This document shows positions 29,805 through 37,589 of a stretch of DNA of 39,899 nt, piece after piece (position 1 is the first letter of the stretch; each line of letters opens with the position of its first letter). A model generated the notes under the pieces. It made no database searches. It saw nothing but the letters and a program-made list of their open reading frames with translations, and was not told the DNA's origin. Source of the DNA: a virus; IMG/VR virus record IMGVR_UViG_3300050821_017785, positions 1 through 39,899 of that record. The stretch is one strand, 5' to 3'. The translations under genes were made by a program, and so were the position numbers.

Positions 29805-29837
29805 GAGGGTGAGGAGTAAAGACTTCACCCTCTTTTT
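29805..29837 (+). terminator. Rho-independent terminator after the capsid genes
   Basis: GAGGGTGA and TCACCCTC form a perfect 8-bp stem with a 12-nt loop, followed by five T. It would separate abundant capsid mRNA from downstream tail genes. The only GGAG for the next gene lies in the loop, so translation of that gene may depend on the hairpin. Confidence 0.8.
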
Positions 29838-29841
29838 ATTT

Positions 29842-30270
29842 ATGGCGATAACAGGTCCGATAGCCCTCTATAACAATGTCCCAATTGAACCCCAATTTTA
29901 TACTCCTTGGCGTTTTGTTATATCAGCTATATCTCTTGGCATTACAACGACCGTCACAATGACGATTCCTTCCATAACGAATTTGACCTACATTGTTGGT
30001 CAGCTCGTTAGACTTATAATCCCTCCTACATTTGGATGCAGGCAACTCAATGGTCAAACGGCTTATGTCATTGGAGTAACACAGCCTAATCAAGTCACTC
30101 TTGCTCTCAATTCATCTCAGAACGTCGATCCTTATATTGCATCATCAGCTACAACTCCTGCTCAGATCCTGGCAATAGGTGACATTAGTACAGGGGCTAT
30201 AAATAATAATGGTTCACAAAATCAAACGACTTATGTTAAAGGTGCATTTATAAACGTCTCGCCTAACTAG
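29842..30270 (+). CDS. Small virion protein related to the preceding gene (142 aa)
   Basis: ATG 29842 immediately after a terminator; an in-frame GTG at 29809 inside the terminator stem is unlikely. The sequence ISLGITTTVTMTIPSITNLT, then YIVGQLVRLIIP and QILAIGDISTGAINNNG aligns with parts of the 375-aa protein (FVVGQQVAFRIP, QVVAVGDVNSGG). The two genes probably arose by duplication. Structural role inferred. Confidence 0.6.
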   Translation: MAITGPIALYNNVPIEPQFYTPWRFVISAISLGITTTVTMTIPSITNLTYIVGQLVRLIIPPTFGCRQLNGQTAYVIGVTQPNQVTLALNSSQNVDPYIASSATTPAQILAIGDISTGAINNNGSQNQTTYVKGAFINVSPN

Positions 30271-30278
30271 AGGAAATA

Positions 30279-30860
30279 ATGTCACAAAAACCAAAGAATA
30301 TAAACTCAGCATCAGAAAAAGAACTGGACAAAGTTGAAGAACAATTCAAGCAGTTCGAATCAGAAGTCAAAGATATGACGATGGATCGCTTGAACGCGAC
30401 CCCAAAAGAAGAAACAGAGCAGCAAACAAAGCTCTCTCAGAAAGAAATCTCAGCCAAGAAAGACAATTATCTTAAACCCATAAAAGTCATTAGCTGTAGA
30501 GAGAAATTCGATGAAAAGTGGCGAGCAGACTATGAGTTTCAAAAAGAGTATGTTCAGTTCATTGCTGAAAATAAAGAGCTCATTGGAGAAAGCATTGACA
30601 TTTGGACTCGTCCGTTTCCTGGAATGCCAGCTGAAGAGTGGCTCGTTCCTGTAAATACTCCGGTTTGGGGTCCAAGATATCTCGCCGAACAAATCAAACG
30701 TAAATTCTACCACAGACTCATCATGAAAGAAACTCCTACAGAATCTACAGGAGCTGGAATCATGTATGGCAAGATGGCAGCTGATACGACAATTCAACGC
30801 CTGGATGCAGTTCCGGTTTCAAAAAGAAAATCTGTGTTCATGGGCGACAAGAACTTTTAA
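30279..30860 (+). CDS. Hydrophilic virion-cluster protein (193 aa)
   Basis: ATG follows AGAGGA. The first 70 residues are a charged helix (KELDKVEEQFKQFESEVKDM); the centre is more folded (IDIWTRPFPGMPAEEWLVPV, then TPVWGPRYLAEQIKRKFYHR). I recognise no family. It lies between capsid-type and tail-adaptor genes, so it is probably a structural or assembly protein. Confidence 0.55.
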   Translation: MSQKPKNINSASEKELDKVEEQFKQFESEVKDMTMDRLNATPKEETEQQTKLSQKEISAKKDNYLKPIKVISCREKFDEKWRADYEFQKEYVQFIAENKELIGESIDIWTRPFPGMPAEEWLVPVNTPVWGPRYLAEQIKRKFYHRLIMKETPTESTGAGIMYGKMAADTTIQRLDAVPVSKRKSVFMGDKNF

Positions 30861-30883
30861 CCATATAAAAAAGGAGAAACAAT

Positions 30884-31003
30884 ATGGCGAAACATAAGAA
30901 AGAAGAGCATAAAAAAATGGCAAAAAAATCACAAGTTGCTCACTCAAAACATCATCATGATGAACATGAGCATAAAATGCATAAGCATAAAAAGAAAAAA
31001 TAG
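30884..31003 (+). CDS. His/Lys-rich mini-protein (39 aa)
   Basis: ATG has AAGGAG 6 nt upstream. The peptide consists mostly of Lys and His (HSKHHHDEHEHKMHKHKKKK). It could bind nucleic acid or metal ions. Genes of this kind between head and tail genes are common but uncharacterised. Confidence 0.55.
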   Translation: MAKHKKEEHKKMAKKSQVAHSKHHHDEHEHKMHKHKKKK

Positions 31004-31011
31004 GATAACAA

Positions 31012-31194
31012 ATGGCTGAGAAATGGATTCAAAAAGCCATCCAGCACAAAGGCGCTTTACGTAAGGCTTTGCACGTTAAAGAAGGGGAGAAAATCCCCTC
31101 TGGAAAACTTAAAAAAGCCGAGCATTCAAAGAATCCTAAACTGAAAAAAAGAGCGGTTTTGGCTGAGACCTTAAAAAAAATGCATAAGAAATAA
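31012..31194 (+). CDS. Small basic phage protein (60 aa)
   Basis: Pattern MAEKWIQKAIQHKGALRKAL, then KIPSGKLKKAEHSKNPKLKK and a Lys-rich end. I have seen near-identical short proteins in many phages, where they carry no assigned function. Highly basic and helical. It lies 8 nt after the previous gene and 9 nt before the adaptor gene. Confidence 0.6.
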   Translation: MAEKWIQKAIQHKGALRKALHVKEGEKIPSGKLKKAEHSKNPKLKKRAVLAETLKKMHKK

Positions 31195-31203
31195 AGGAAT
31201 AAT

Positions 31204-32439
31204 TTGAATCTCTTAAGCGACATTATCACGTACGTCCGGAGGATCATTAAAAGCCCTTCGGACGCGACCATCACCGACAATCTGATCATCGATTATATCA
31301 ATCGATTTTGGATCATGGACGTCGACGCTCGCTTACAGCTTTTTGATCTGAAGACGACCTATCAATTTCAAACTGTCCCTGGCGTAGATCAATATAATAT
31401 GCCATTATATAACGTCCAAGTTGAAGGAGCAAATCCTGGAACTGACATTGCAATGTATCCTGTATATCAGGGGTTTTTCCCTTATGCTAGAATAGGTGGC
31501 GTCAGTGTTGGATTCTATACTCAGAAAGGTGAGTTCTTCCAATATTGGGATAACTACATACAGCCCTTTACAACCGTTGGAGTGGGAAATGGAGGATCAA
31601 ATTATACAGTTCAAATCCCCTTTGCACCCGCATCTCAGACGGCAGTTAATCAAATCCCAAGTGGCATCTTACGCGGACACGTTGATATTACAGGCATTAT
31701 TGCTACTGGGAATAATGTCGATCCTCCTGTGGGACAAAATCTTGATTTAGATATCCCATCTACTTCTATTTTCCCTGCTGTCTATTTTACTAGTATCGAT
31801 ACAACAGGTGCATCTCGTGTTATACAAGACTCAGGTCAATTCCTAACCGGAAATGTCAACTATGGTCTCTTGATGACGGGATCTAATACAGCTCCTTTTG
31901 GATATCAAGAGCTCGATGGAAGCCAGCAAACCTCTAGTCAAATCTATACAACTGCGCTCAATACTATCAACTACAACACTGGAATAGCCAATATTACCTT
32001 TACTGATCCAACAAGTGGACTTCCCGTTAACATTCCACAAGGACAAAACATCAATGCTCAATGTTATTTATTTAATCCTGGTATTCCAAGGGCAATCTTG
32101 TATTACAACAATACGATTACCCTCAGAACCGTTCCAGATACTCAGTATTTAGTAGAACTCGAAGGCTATCTTTCACCGGCTGCGTTTTTGAGTAGTGGTC
32201 AGGCAATTCAGTTCGCATATATGTCTGAATATATTGCACGTGGCGCTGCTAGAAAAATACTATCGGATACTGGAGATACTGAACAGTTCACCTTCTATGA
32301 GCCGCTCTTCAAAGAGCAAGAAATGCTCGTCTGGAAACGCTCACAAAGACAGTTCACTAGTACCAGAACATACACAATTTATAGCCAAGGAAATAACCAA
32401 GGCGGTATAGGAAATAATACAAGCACAGGTTTACCATGA
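31204..32439 (+). CDS. Head-tail adaptor/tail protein (411 aa, TTG start)
   Basis: TTG 31204 has AAGGAA 5-6 nt upstream and nothing better lies nearby. The N-terminus (IIKSPSDATITDNLIIDYIN, then LFDLKTTYQFQTVPGVDQY) resembles the helical adaptor of T7 gp11/P22 gp4-type proteins, which sits between portal and tail. The centre is a large beta insert. The C-terminal EYIARGAARKILSDTGDTEQ helix with FKEQEMLVWKRSQRQF returns to the adaptor pattern. It directly precedes the fibre-tip and nozzle genes. Assignment rests on pattern and gene order. Confidence 0.65.
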   Translation: MNLLSDIITYVRRIIKSPSDATITDNLIIDYINRFWIMDVDARLQLFDLKTTYQFQTVPGVDQYNMPLYNVQVEGANPGTDIAMYPVYQGFFPYARIGGVSVGFYTQKGEFFQYWDNYIQPFTTVGVGNGGSNYTVQIPFAPASQTAVNQIPSGILRGHVDITGIIATGNNVDPPVGQNLDLDIPSTSIFPAVYFTSIDTTGASRVIQDSGQFLTGNVNYGLLMTGSNTAPFGYQELDGSQQTSSQIYTTALNTINYNTGIANITFTDPTSGLPVNIPQGQNINAQCYLFNPGIPRAILYYNNTITLRTVPDTQYLVELEGYLSPAAFLSSGQAIQFAYMSEYIARGAARKILSDTGDTEQFTFYEPLFKEQEMLVWKRSQRQFTSTRTYTIYSQGNNQGGIGNNTSTGLP

Positions 32440-33008
32440 CGTTTCCATATTCACCTGCAATTCCAAATCCTCCCAATGATCCAGCTGATGATGTCTCAAT
32501 CATGCAGACCAACGCGGGGTCTATCTCAAGCATACTAGCTGTTGATCATGTGGGATTTAACTTATCTGCGGGAGGCCAACATAAACAAATTACCTTTAAT
32601 TCTAATAATCCTCCTGCACCTCCTGTATCTCCCCCTGTTTTATTTACTAACAACCAAGACGGGGCCGGTAATAATCTTCCTGGGTCTTTAGCAGAGCTTT
32701 TCTTCTATTCAGGAAGCGCTGCACATAGCGCCAATCAATACAATGTCACTGGGACTAACGGCAGTGTGTTGCTTCCTATGGGCATTATCTTAAAGTGGGG
32801 AAGTGCGACTTTTGTAGGATCACAAAGCCCATCTGTTACATTCACCAATGCTTTTCCGAACAATTGTTTCGGAGTACAACTTTCACTTCTCAATGCTGGT
32901 GGAACCCAAACACAAAATAGATTATCAACTGTAACGACTAGTGGTTTTACTGCTAGCGTTAATGCTTCTGGTTCTTCGACCTGGTATTGGCTTGCCATTG
33001 GCAATTGA
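32436..33008 (+). CDS. Short tail-fibre/tip protein, gp53-like C-terminal domain (190 aa)
   Basis: The ATG overlaps the adaptor stop (ATGA). The C-terminal 80 residues (GSVLLPMGIILKWGSATFVG, then VTFTNAFPNNCFGVQLSLLN and STWYWLAIGN) match the trimeric beta-domain found at the end of tail-fibre proteins such as gp53-like tips. The N-terminus is short and Pro/Asn-rich and may dock to the nozzle. It is separate from the fibre array at 10754-16922. Confidence 0.65.
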   Translation: MTFPYSPAIPNPPNDPADDVSIMQTNAGSISSILAVDHVGFNLSAGGQHKQITFNSNNPPAPPVSPPVLFTNNQDGAGNNLPGSLAELFFYSGSAAHSANQYNVTGTNGSVLLPMGIILKWGSATFVGSQSPSVTFTNAFPNNCFGVQLSLLNAGGTQTQNRLSTVTTSGFTASVNASGSSTWYWLAIGN

Positions 33009-33016
33009 GGTAAAAA

Positions 33017-35899
33017 ATGCCAGAACAAATCTACATTGGTAACTTTGCAAAAGGTCTTACCACAAGTAGACTTCCTTTCGTCATAGACAACGACGCTTTT
33101 CCTACCATGTTCAACTTCTATTCCTGGAGGGGTAGGGCAAAAAGGAAAAGAGGCACAATTTTTCTAGGACAACTTCAAATTCAAGTTCAGTCGGTAGCCA
33201 CCGCAACACCTCCGAAGGCATGGCAAATTGGAACGATTATGACTTTGGACGGCTCAGGAAATGGCAGCGTCAATTTAATATCTACATTCTTAGGATCCTC
33301 TACAACTGCCTCAATTACCCCAGGTTCATTTACTCTTTCTGATGGAACAAATACATATACAGATACAAATCAAGATGGAACGTTGCAAGGATCTCCTGGT
33401 GGAGCTGGAACGATTAACTATGCAACAGGTGTTTTAACAATTACTGGAGGTGCGGCTGGTGGGACTGTTACGGGTACTTTCTCTTATTATCCAGGCAATC
33501 CTGTTATGGGCTTGCGCGATTACGCTTATAATTCCGTTCCTAATGTTCCTCCTGTAAGGGCATTATATCCTAATCTAATGGCTTTCGATACGACAAAGTC
33601 ATATCAAATTTTTCAAACATCCAGTTCCAATACATTTTATAATGTGACCTATTATAAATCTTCGCAGAATCCTTTCTCCTGGAGCGGCCAGGATTATCAG
33701 CAATTTTGGACGACGAATTATCAGGGAGCTTTGTGGGCTACAAACAATGTTCCTGGATTGAATATCGCTACAGGAACCTATGTCTCTGGATCTGGTACAA
33801 CAGCTATCGTTATTACACTTTCTGGGGCCGGAGTTCCTACATTGGTGGTTGGGGATTATCTCTGGTTCAATGAGTGGGGAAGCAACACCATAAACTTGCA
33901 GACTGGACATGTAACAAATGTGAGTGGCGCCCAATATACCGTCACTTTTGCTACTAGCGTAACAGCTTCAGCGACTGGAATTGTTCAGCTTTTGACAGCG
34001 AGTGTACCTGGACAAGACGGTATCAAGTGGTACGATGGGGACCCGACATCTCACACTGGAATACCAACAGCAACTGGCCTTGGATGGGTAAATTTTGCGC
34101 CACCTCTTACTGCAACAACAGTTTCGATCGATGATGAGCCCGCTGCTAAGTATTATTTAGTGGGTGCTTTGGCTATTCTTCCATTTAAAGATCGATTGCT
34201 TTTTTTCAGCCCTTGGATACAAACAAGTTCTGGGAATCCTATACAATTACAAGATACGGTGCTTTGGAGCTGGAACGGTACACCGTATTATACTACGCTG
34301 ACTCCAGCTGGTGAGACAAATGATGTTCGTGCATTTTATCAAGACCAAACAGGTCTAGGAGGAAACTTACCTGCCGGAACAGGACAGCCCATCATTACTG
34401 TATCTAATAATGAAGATGTTCTAATTATAGGTTTTGGTGGTTCAGGGCGTAAAACAAGGTTTGTCTATACAGGCAATGATTTGCAGCCATTCCTTTTCTA
34501 TAGCATTAACTCAGAGCTTCCATCCGATAGCACGTTTTCTGCTATCACTTTAGACAAGGGAGCCCTAGATATTGGGGCTTACGGAATAGCGATGACTGAT
34601 CAGCAGTCTAGTCAGAGAATTGATCTGGATATCCCGGATTCTGTATTCCAAATCCAAGCTCTAAATAATGGGGCTCAAAGAGTAAATGCAGCAAGAGATT
34701 TTTATCGTGAATGGATCTATTTTAGCTATCCTGTAAATAGCAGTTTATGGAAGTTCCCAACACAAACCTTTCTATTTAACTATCGAGACAATACGTGGGG
34801 AGTTTTATATGAAAACTTTACTGCCCACGGGACTTTTAGGACGATGATTAAAAAATCATGGTCCACAATAGGATACAACTCCTGGAATAATTGGAGAGAA
34901 CCATGGAATTCTGGAGCAAATTCGGCCCAATTCCCAAGTATAATTGGAGGAAATCCTCAAGGATATGTTTTGACTGTTGGACAAGGAACTGGTGAAGCTA
35001 CATCGGGAACCATCGGAGCGATTGCTAATTCTTCTGGAAACACTCAGATTACTAGTGTTAATCACTGTGTTAATGTGGGCGATTATCTATATTTCAGTGG
35101 AGCTCTTTCATCTACATCTGTAACCATAACTGGCATTACACAAGCTTCACAGGCCGTCGTCACAGCGACCAATACATTTACTGCTGGCCAATATGTTTTG
35201 ATTTCTGAAGTCTCAGGGATGACGCAAATTAATGGGGAGTCTGTACAGATCGTGTCAGCAACTGGATCGAGTTTTGTGATCAATTTGGATACTACGACTT
35301 TTACTGCATATTCATCTGGAGGAATAGCAACATTTCTTCCATTGCAAGCTCAAATAGGACGGGTAATATCTACTGCGGACGCTAATACATTTGTTGTAGA
35401 TATCGCATTTTTTTCATCAACATATATTGGACTCGGCAAATTCACGCGCCTGTCACAACCACTCTTGCAAACCAAGCAATTCCCAGTATATTGGGACCAA
35501 GGTAGACAGACACGCCTATCTGCACAAAAATATTTAATGGATTACACAGCAAATGCCCAAGTCACTGTCAACGTCTATCTTTCACAAGATCCTGATGATG
35601 TCTGGAATACTCCTCAGCCTCCTAGTGCCACTTCCGCTCTGGTTTACAGTCAACTCATGTATACTTGTCCTGAATCTACTAATATTGGTCTTACACCTTC
35701 CAATACCAACCTTCAAATGCCTACAGCTCAAGGTCAGTATCAAATCTGGCACCGATTTAATACTTCGCTGATTGGGGATAGTGTACAGATAGGGATCACT
35801 TTGAGTGACGCTCAGATGAGGAACCTGACTTATGCTACGAGTGAGATCACATTGCAAGGTGTCCATCTTGTAGTTGATAAAGGGCCACATTTGGCCTAG
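33017..35899 (+). CDS. Tail nozzle / DNA-stabilisation protein (960 aa)
   Basis: ATG has GAGG 6 nt upstream. The start MPEQIYIGNFAKGLTTSRLP, then NDAFPTMFNFYSWRGRAKRK is typical of podovirus nozzle (T7 gp12-like) or packaged-DNA stabilisation proteins: an opening segment saying which values are to be read, followed by a beta-propeller. Strands with Trp and Tyr fill the middle (FYREWIYFSYPVNSSLWKFP). Two inserted domains carry fibre-like repeats. The C-terminal part (SQPLLQTKQFPVYWDQGRQT) may contact the adaptor. Its stop overlaps the small membrane gene on the other strand. Confidence 0.7.
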   Translation: MPEQIYIGNFAKGLTTSRLPFVIDNDAFPTMFNFYSWRGRAKRKRGTIFLGQLQIQVQSVATATPPKAWQIGTIMTLDGSGNGSVNLISTFLGSSTTASITPGSFTLSDGTNTYTDTNQDGTLQGSPGGAGTINYATGVLTITGGAAGGTVTGTFSYYPGNPVMGLRDYAYNSVPNVPPVRALYPNLMAFDTTKSYQIFQTSSSNTFYNVTYYKSSQNPFSWSGQDYQQFWTTNYQGALWATNNVPGLNIATGTYVSGSGTTAIVITLSGAGVPTLVVGDYLWFNEWGSNTINLQTGHVTNVSGAQYTVTFATSVTASATGIVQLLTASVPGQDGIKWYDGDPTSHTGIPTATGLGWVNFAPPLTATTVSIDDEPAAKYYLVGALAILPFKDRLLFFSPWIQTSSGNPIQLQDTVLWSWNGTPYYTTLTPAGETNDVRAFYQDQTGLGGNLPAGTGQPIITVSNNEDVLIIGFGGSGRKTRFVYTGNDLQPFLFYSINSELPSDSTFSAITLDKGALDIGAYGIAMTDQQSSQRIDLDIPDSVFQIQALNNGAQRVNAARDFYREWIYFSYPVNSSLWKFPTQTFLFNYRDNTWGVLYENFTAHGTFRTMIKKSWSTIGYNSWNNWREPWNSGANSAQFPSIIGGNPQGYVLTVGQGTGEATSGTIGAIANSSGNTQITSVNHCVNVGDYLYFSGALSSTSVTITGITQASQAVVTATNTFTAGQYVLISEVSGMTQINGESVQIVSATGSSFVINLDTTTFTAYSSGGIATFLPLQAQIGRVISTADANTFVVDIAFFSSTYIGLGKFTRLSQPLLQTKQFPVYWDQGRQTRLSAQKYLMDYTANAQVTVNVYLSQDPDDVWNTPQPPSATSALVYSQLMYTCPESTNIGLTPSNTNLQMPTAQGQYQIWHRFNTSLIGDSVQIGITLSDAQMRNLTYATSEITLQGVHLVVDKGPHLA

Positions 35900-36090
35900 C
35901 CAACTTTTCTTTGAATCTCTAGAAGTTGCTTATGAAAATCTTTCATTTCATCATGAATTGCATTCATTAAATTTCTTTGCCCCTCTAATTTTGCATCCAT
36001 GTGTCTATTATCTGCTCGTCCTTCTGCTCTATTCCAGAGAAAAAGACCGAACACACCTATAAAAAATATTATAAACTGAACCCATTCCAT
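35896..36090 (-). CDS. Small membrane protein with coiled-coil tail (64 aa)
   Basis: ATG has AAAGGAG at 5 nt, an excellent site. One hydrophobic segment (EWVQFIIFFIGVFGLFLW), then a charged helix (MDAKLEGQRNLMNAIHDEMK). It is a good candidate for a holin or membrane anchor, but evidence is limited to its layout. It is leftward between two rightward virion genes. Confidence 0.6.
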   Translation of the reverse strand: MEWVQFIIFFIGVFGLFLWNRAEGRADNRHMDAKLEGQRNLMNAIHDEMKDFHKQLLEIQRKVG

Positions 36091-36139
36091 AAGATCTCCT
36101 TTTGCGTCTATTTTACCATCCTGCTACATTGAGATCAAT

Positions 36140-36628
36140 ATGACAACACCCTCCAATAATCTCCAACAAGCCCCCTATCTCAAGACCCAATGGCAATTCC
36201 CCTACGATGACTTGCGTGGCCTGTCACACCAAGTCGATATTTCTTATGTCGACATAGCTTCAAAAGTCAATTCCCGCACAATTGGAACCTATGCTATCAA
36301 CTTCCCAATCATCACTGGAGAAAAGTGGTATTTCGGTGGCTCCTCAAATTCACCACAGCAAAGTTTGCGCCAGGTTTATCAATTCACAGGCGCTGGCAAT
36401 ATCCCTCACGGGATCAACTTAACTGCCGTTTCTCTGATTAACCACAAATGCTATGGATCTTATACTGATGGAACGAACTGGTACGGAGTGATTTATTCGT
36501 CGTCTGTTGGGATTGCAGGACAGGTGACGTTTTATGTCACGCCTACGAATATAGTGGTGACTGTGGATGGTGCTGCTCCGGCAGTAACGAGTGGAGAGAT
36601 TACCCTAGAGTGGGTATCTCAGTTCTAA
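36140..36628 (+). CDS. Virion-type beta protein (162 aa)
   Basis: ATG with GAGAT upstream. I recall close relatives in other podoviruses, with the same PYDDLRGLSHQVDISYVDIA and NSRTIGTYAINFPIITGEKW pattern and the ending FYVTPTNIVVTVDGAAPAVT, always among tail genes. It probably forms a trimeric spike or a fibre head. The stop at 36628 is two bases from the 3' end of the convergent tRNA gene. Confidence 0.6.
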   Translation: MTTPSNNLQQAPYLKTQWQFPYDDLRGLSHQVDISYVDIASKVNSRTIGTYAINFPIITGEKWYFGGSSNSPQQSLRQVYQFTGAGNIPHGINLTAVSLINHKCYGSYTDGTNWYGVIYSSSVGIAGQVTFYVTPTNIVVTVDGAAPAVTSGEITLEWVSQF

Positions 36629-36629
36629 T

Positions 36630-36701
36630 TGCTGGAGAAAGGAATTGAACCCTCAACCGTCAACTTACAAGATTGCTGCTCTACCATTGAGCTACTCCAG
36701 C
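36630..36701 (-). tRNA. tRNA-Thr (anticodon TGT)
   Basis: A full cloverleaf can be drawn. Acceptor GCTGGAG/CTCCAGC is perfect, with discriminator A. D arm is GCTC/GAGC. The anticodon stem is GCAAT/GTTGA (one mismatch at its base), with loop CTTGTAA giving anticodon TGT. T arm is GAGGG/CCTTT with loop TTCAATT. The 3' CCA is not encoded. It would read ACA (and perhaps other ACN) codons, which are common in the Thr-rich fibre genes. Its 5' base is also the last base of the DUF551 gene's stop codon. Confidence 0.92.
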
Positions 36702-36886
36702 TAAGGCCCATCCAACCAATGAGTCACCTCTATGTTGCCCCCCTCGTGGATTAAACTCCGCCAAATTCCATATCCCCTGTAAACACAAATTTCGTGACCA
36801 TCGTTACTCCAAGTAAGATATCCCTTGGATTGGGGCGGAGAAGGAGGTTCAGGCGGAAGTTTATCTTTAACGCTGATCCAGTTCAT
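36701..36886 (-). CDS. DUF551-type phage protein (61 aa)
   Basis: The pattern MNWISVKDKLPPEPPSPPQS at the start and GGNIEVTHWLDGP at the end is that of DUF551 proteins, short proteins of unknown function found in many phages. The start overlaps the previous stop (ATGA). The stop codon's last base is the first base of the tRNA gene, so both are probably on one transcript, with tRNA processing at the stop. Confidence 0.75.
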   Translation of the reverse strand: MNWISVKDKLPPEPPSPPQSKGYLTWSNDGHEICVYRGYGIWRSLIHEGGNIEVTHWLDGP

Positions 36887-37119
36887 TTCTTTTTCTTCAA
36901 ACTGAAGGTGTCGAAAGGATTAAAGTTTCTAGCCATCGCCTCTTCCAAGTCTTTCTTTTTATCGAATTCGTGATGTTTTCGTTCAGCTGCTAAATAGATC
37001 CTTCGAGCCTCATAAAGGGCATCCCATTCTCTTTTTATTTTTTCTAATTCCAATCTTTTGAGATCCATAATTTCTTGAATGAAATCTGGTGTTACTTCGG
37101 AAAAACATCCTTCAGTCAT
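36883..37119 (-). CDS. Small helical protein (78 aa)
   Basis: Starts with ATGA overlap after the GroES-like gene. The protein is one long charged helix (FIQEIMDLKRLELEKIKREW, then ARRIYLAAERKHHEFDKKKD) ending in a Lys run. No motif. Possibly a partner of the neighbouring co-chaperonin or simply a small early protein. Confidence 0.55.
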   Translation of the reverse strand: MTEGCFSEVTPDFIQEIMDLKRLELEKIKREWDALYEARRIYLAAERKHHEFDKKKDLEEAMARNFNPFDTFSLKKKK

Positions 37120-37373
37120 CCATCCACCACAGCTAAAATCTGATCTTCGTAGATCACCAGATATTTTATTCCATCTTGCTCAATCGGAGTTCCAGTATGT
37201 GCGGGTAAAATAACGATTTCTTGTTCATGAAGTTGTGAATCTACTTCGCTTCCTGCTGCAATTACAACGGCCTTGAATGGCTTGTTTTCGTTAACCGTTA
37301 TAATGAGTTTCTTGTCTTGCGTTTCCTCTTCAATCCTCTTTACAATAAGACGTTTTGCGACCGCTTTTAGCAT
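37116..37373 (-). CDS. Phage-encoded GroES-like co-chaperonin (85 aa)
   Basis: GroES caps the GroEL folding chamber. The protein follows the Cpn10 pattern from end to end: KRLIVKRIEEE (first strand), a mobile loop TQDKKLIIT with the hydrophobic LII triplet that would bind GroEL, KPFKAVVIAAGSEV (for GxVvAVGxG), EQEIVILPAHTGTPIEQDGI (for GDxVlfxkyxGtev) and KYLVIYEDQILAVVDG at the end (for ylilxExDILAvv). At 85 residues it is slightly shorter than the usual 95 or so. The roof loop region is reduced. As with T4 gp31, it may adapt host GroEL to fold the phage capsid protein, which is inference. Confidence 0.8.
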   Translation of the reverse strand: MLKAVAKRLIVKRIEEETQDKKLIITVNENKPFKAVVIAAGSEVDSQLHEQEIVILPAHTGTPIEQDGIKYLVIYEDQILAVVDG

Positions 37374-37428
37374 GGTAAATCTCCTATTTTTTCAAAATTG
37401 CGCCATAAATTTTCAACATCAGACAAAG

Positions 37429-37578
37429 ATGGAATCCTATGCAAATCCAAATGAGTGGTTTATCCATATTGCCAGCAACTTACCATTTGCCAAAAAAAAA
37501 GACAAATGTGATCATGCGTTTGCAATGATATCGTCGGCTCTCGCGATGACGAGAGATTACCCCCTGAACCGTAAGTAA
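37429..37578 (+). CDS. Small ORF with its own terminator (49 aa)
   Basis: ATG 37429 with weak AAAG upstream. The product (MESYANPNEWFIHIASNLPF, then CDHAFAMISSALAMTRDYPL) has no known domain. It is the only rightward ORF between two leftward genes, and its stop lies within a rightward terminator. That supports a transcript here, either this peptide or a small RNA. Confidence 0.4.
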   Translation: MESYANPNEWFIHIASNLPFAKKKDKCDHAFAMISSALAMTRDYPLNRK

Positions 37579-37588
37579 GGGGGTTTTT
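37559..37588 (+). terminator. Rho-independent terminator, rightward
   Basis: ACCCCCT and AGGGGGT form a 7-bp stem with a 12-nt loop, running into five T on the + strand. It lies immediately after the 49-aa ORF. Confidence 0.7.
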
Positions 37589-37589
37589 C

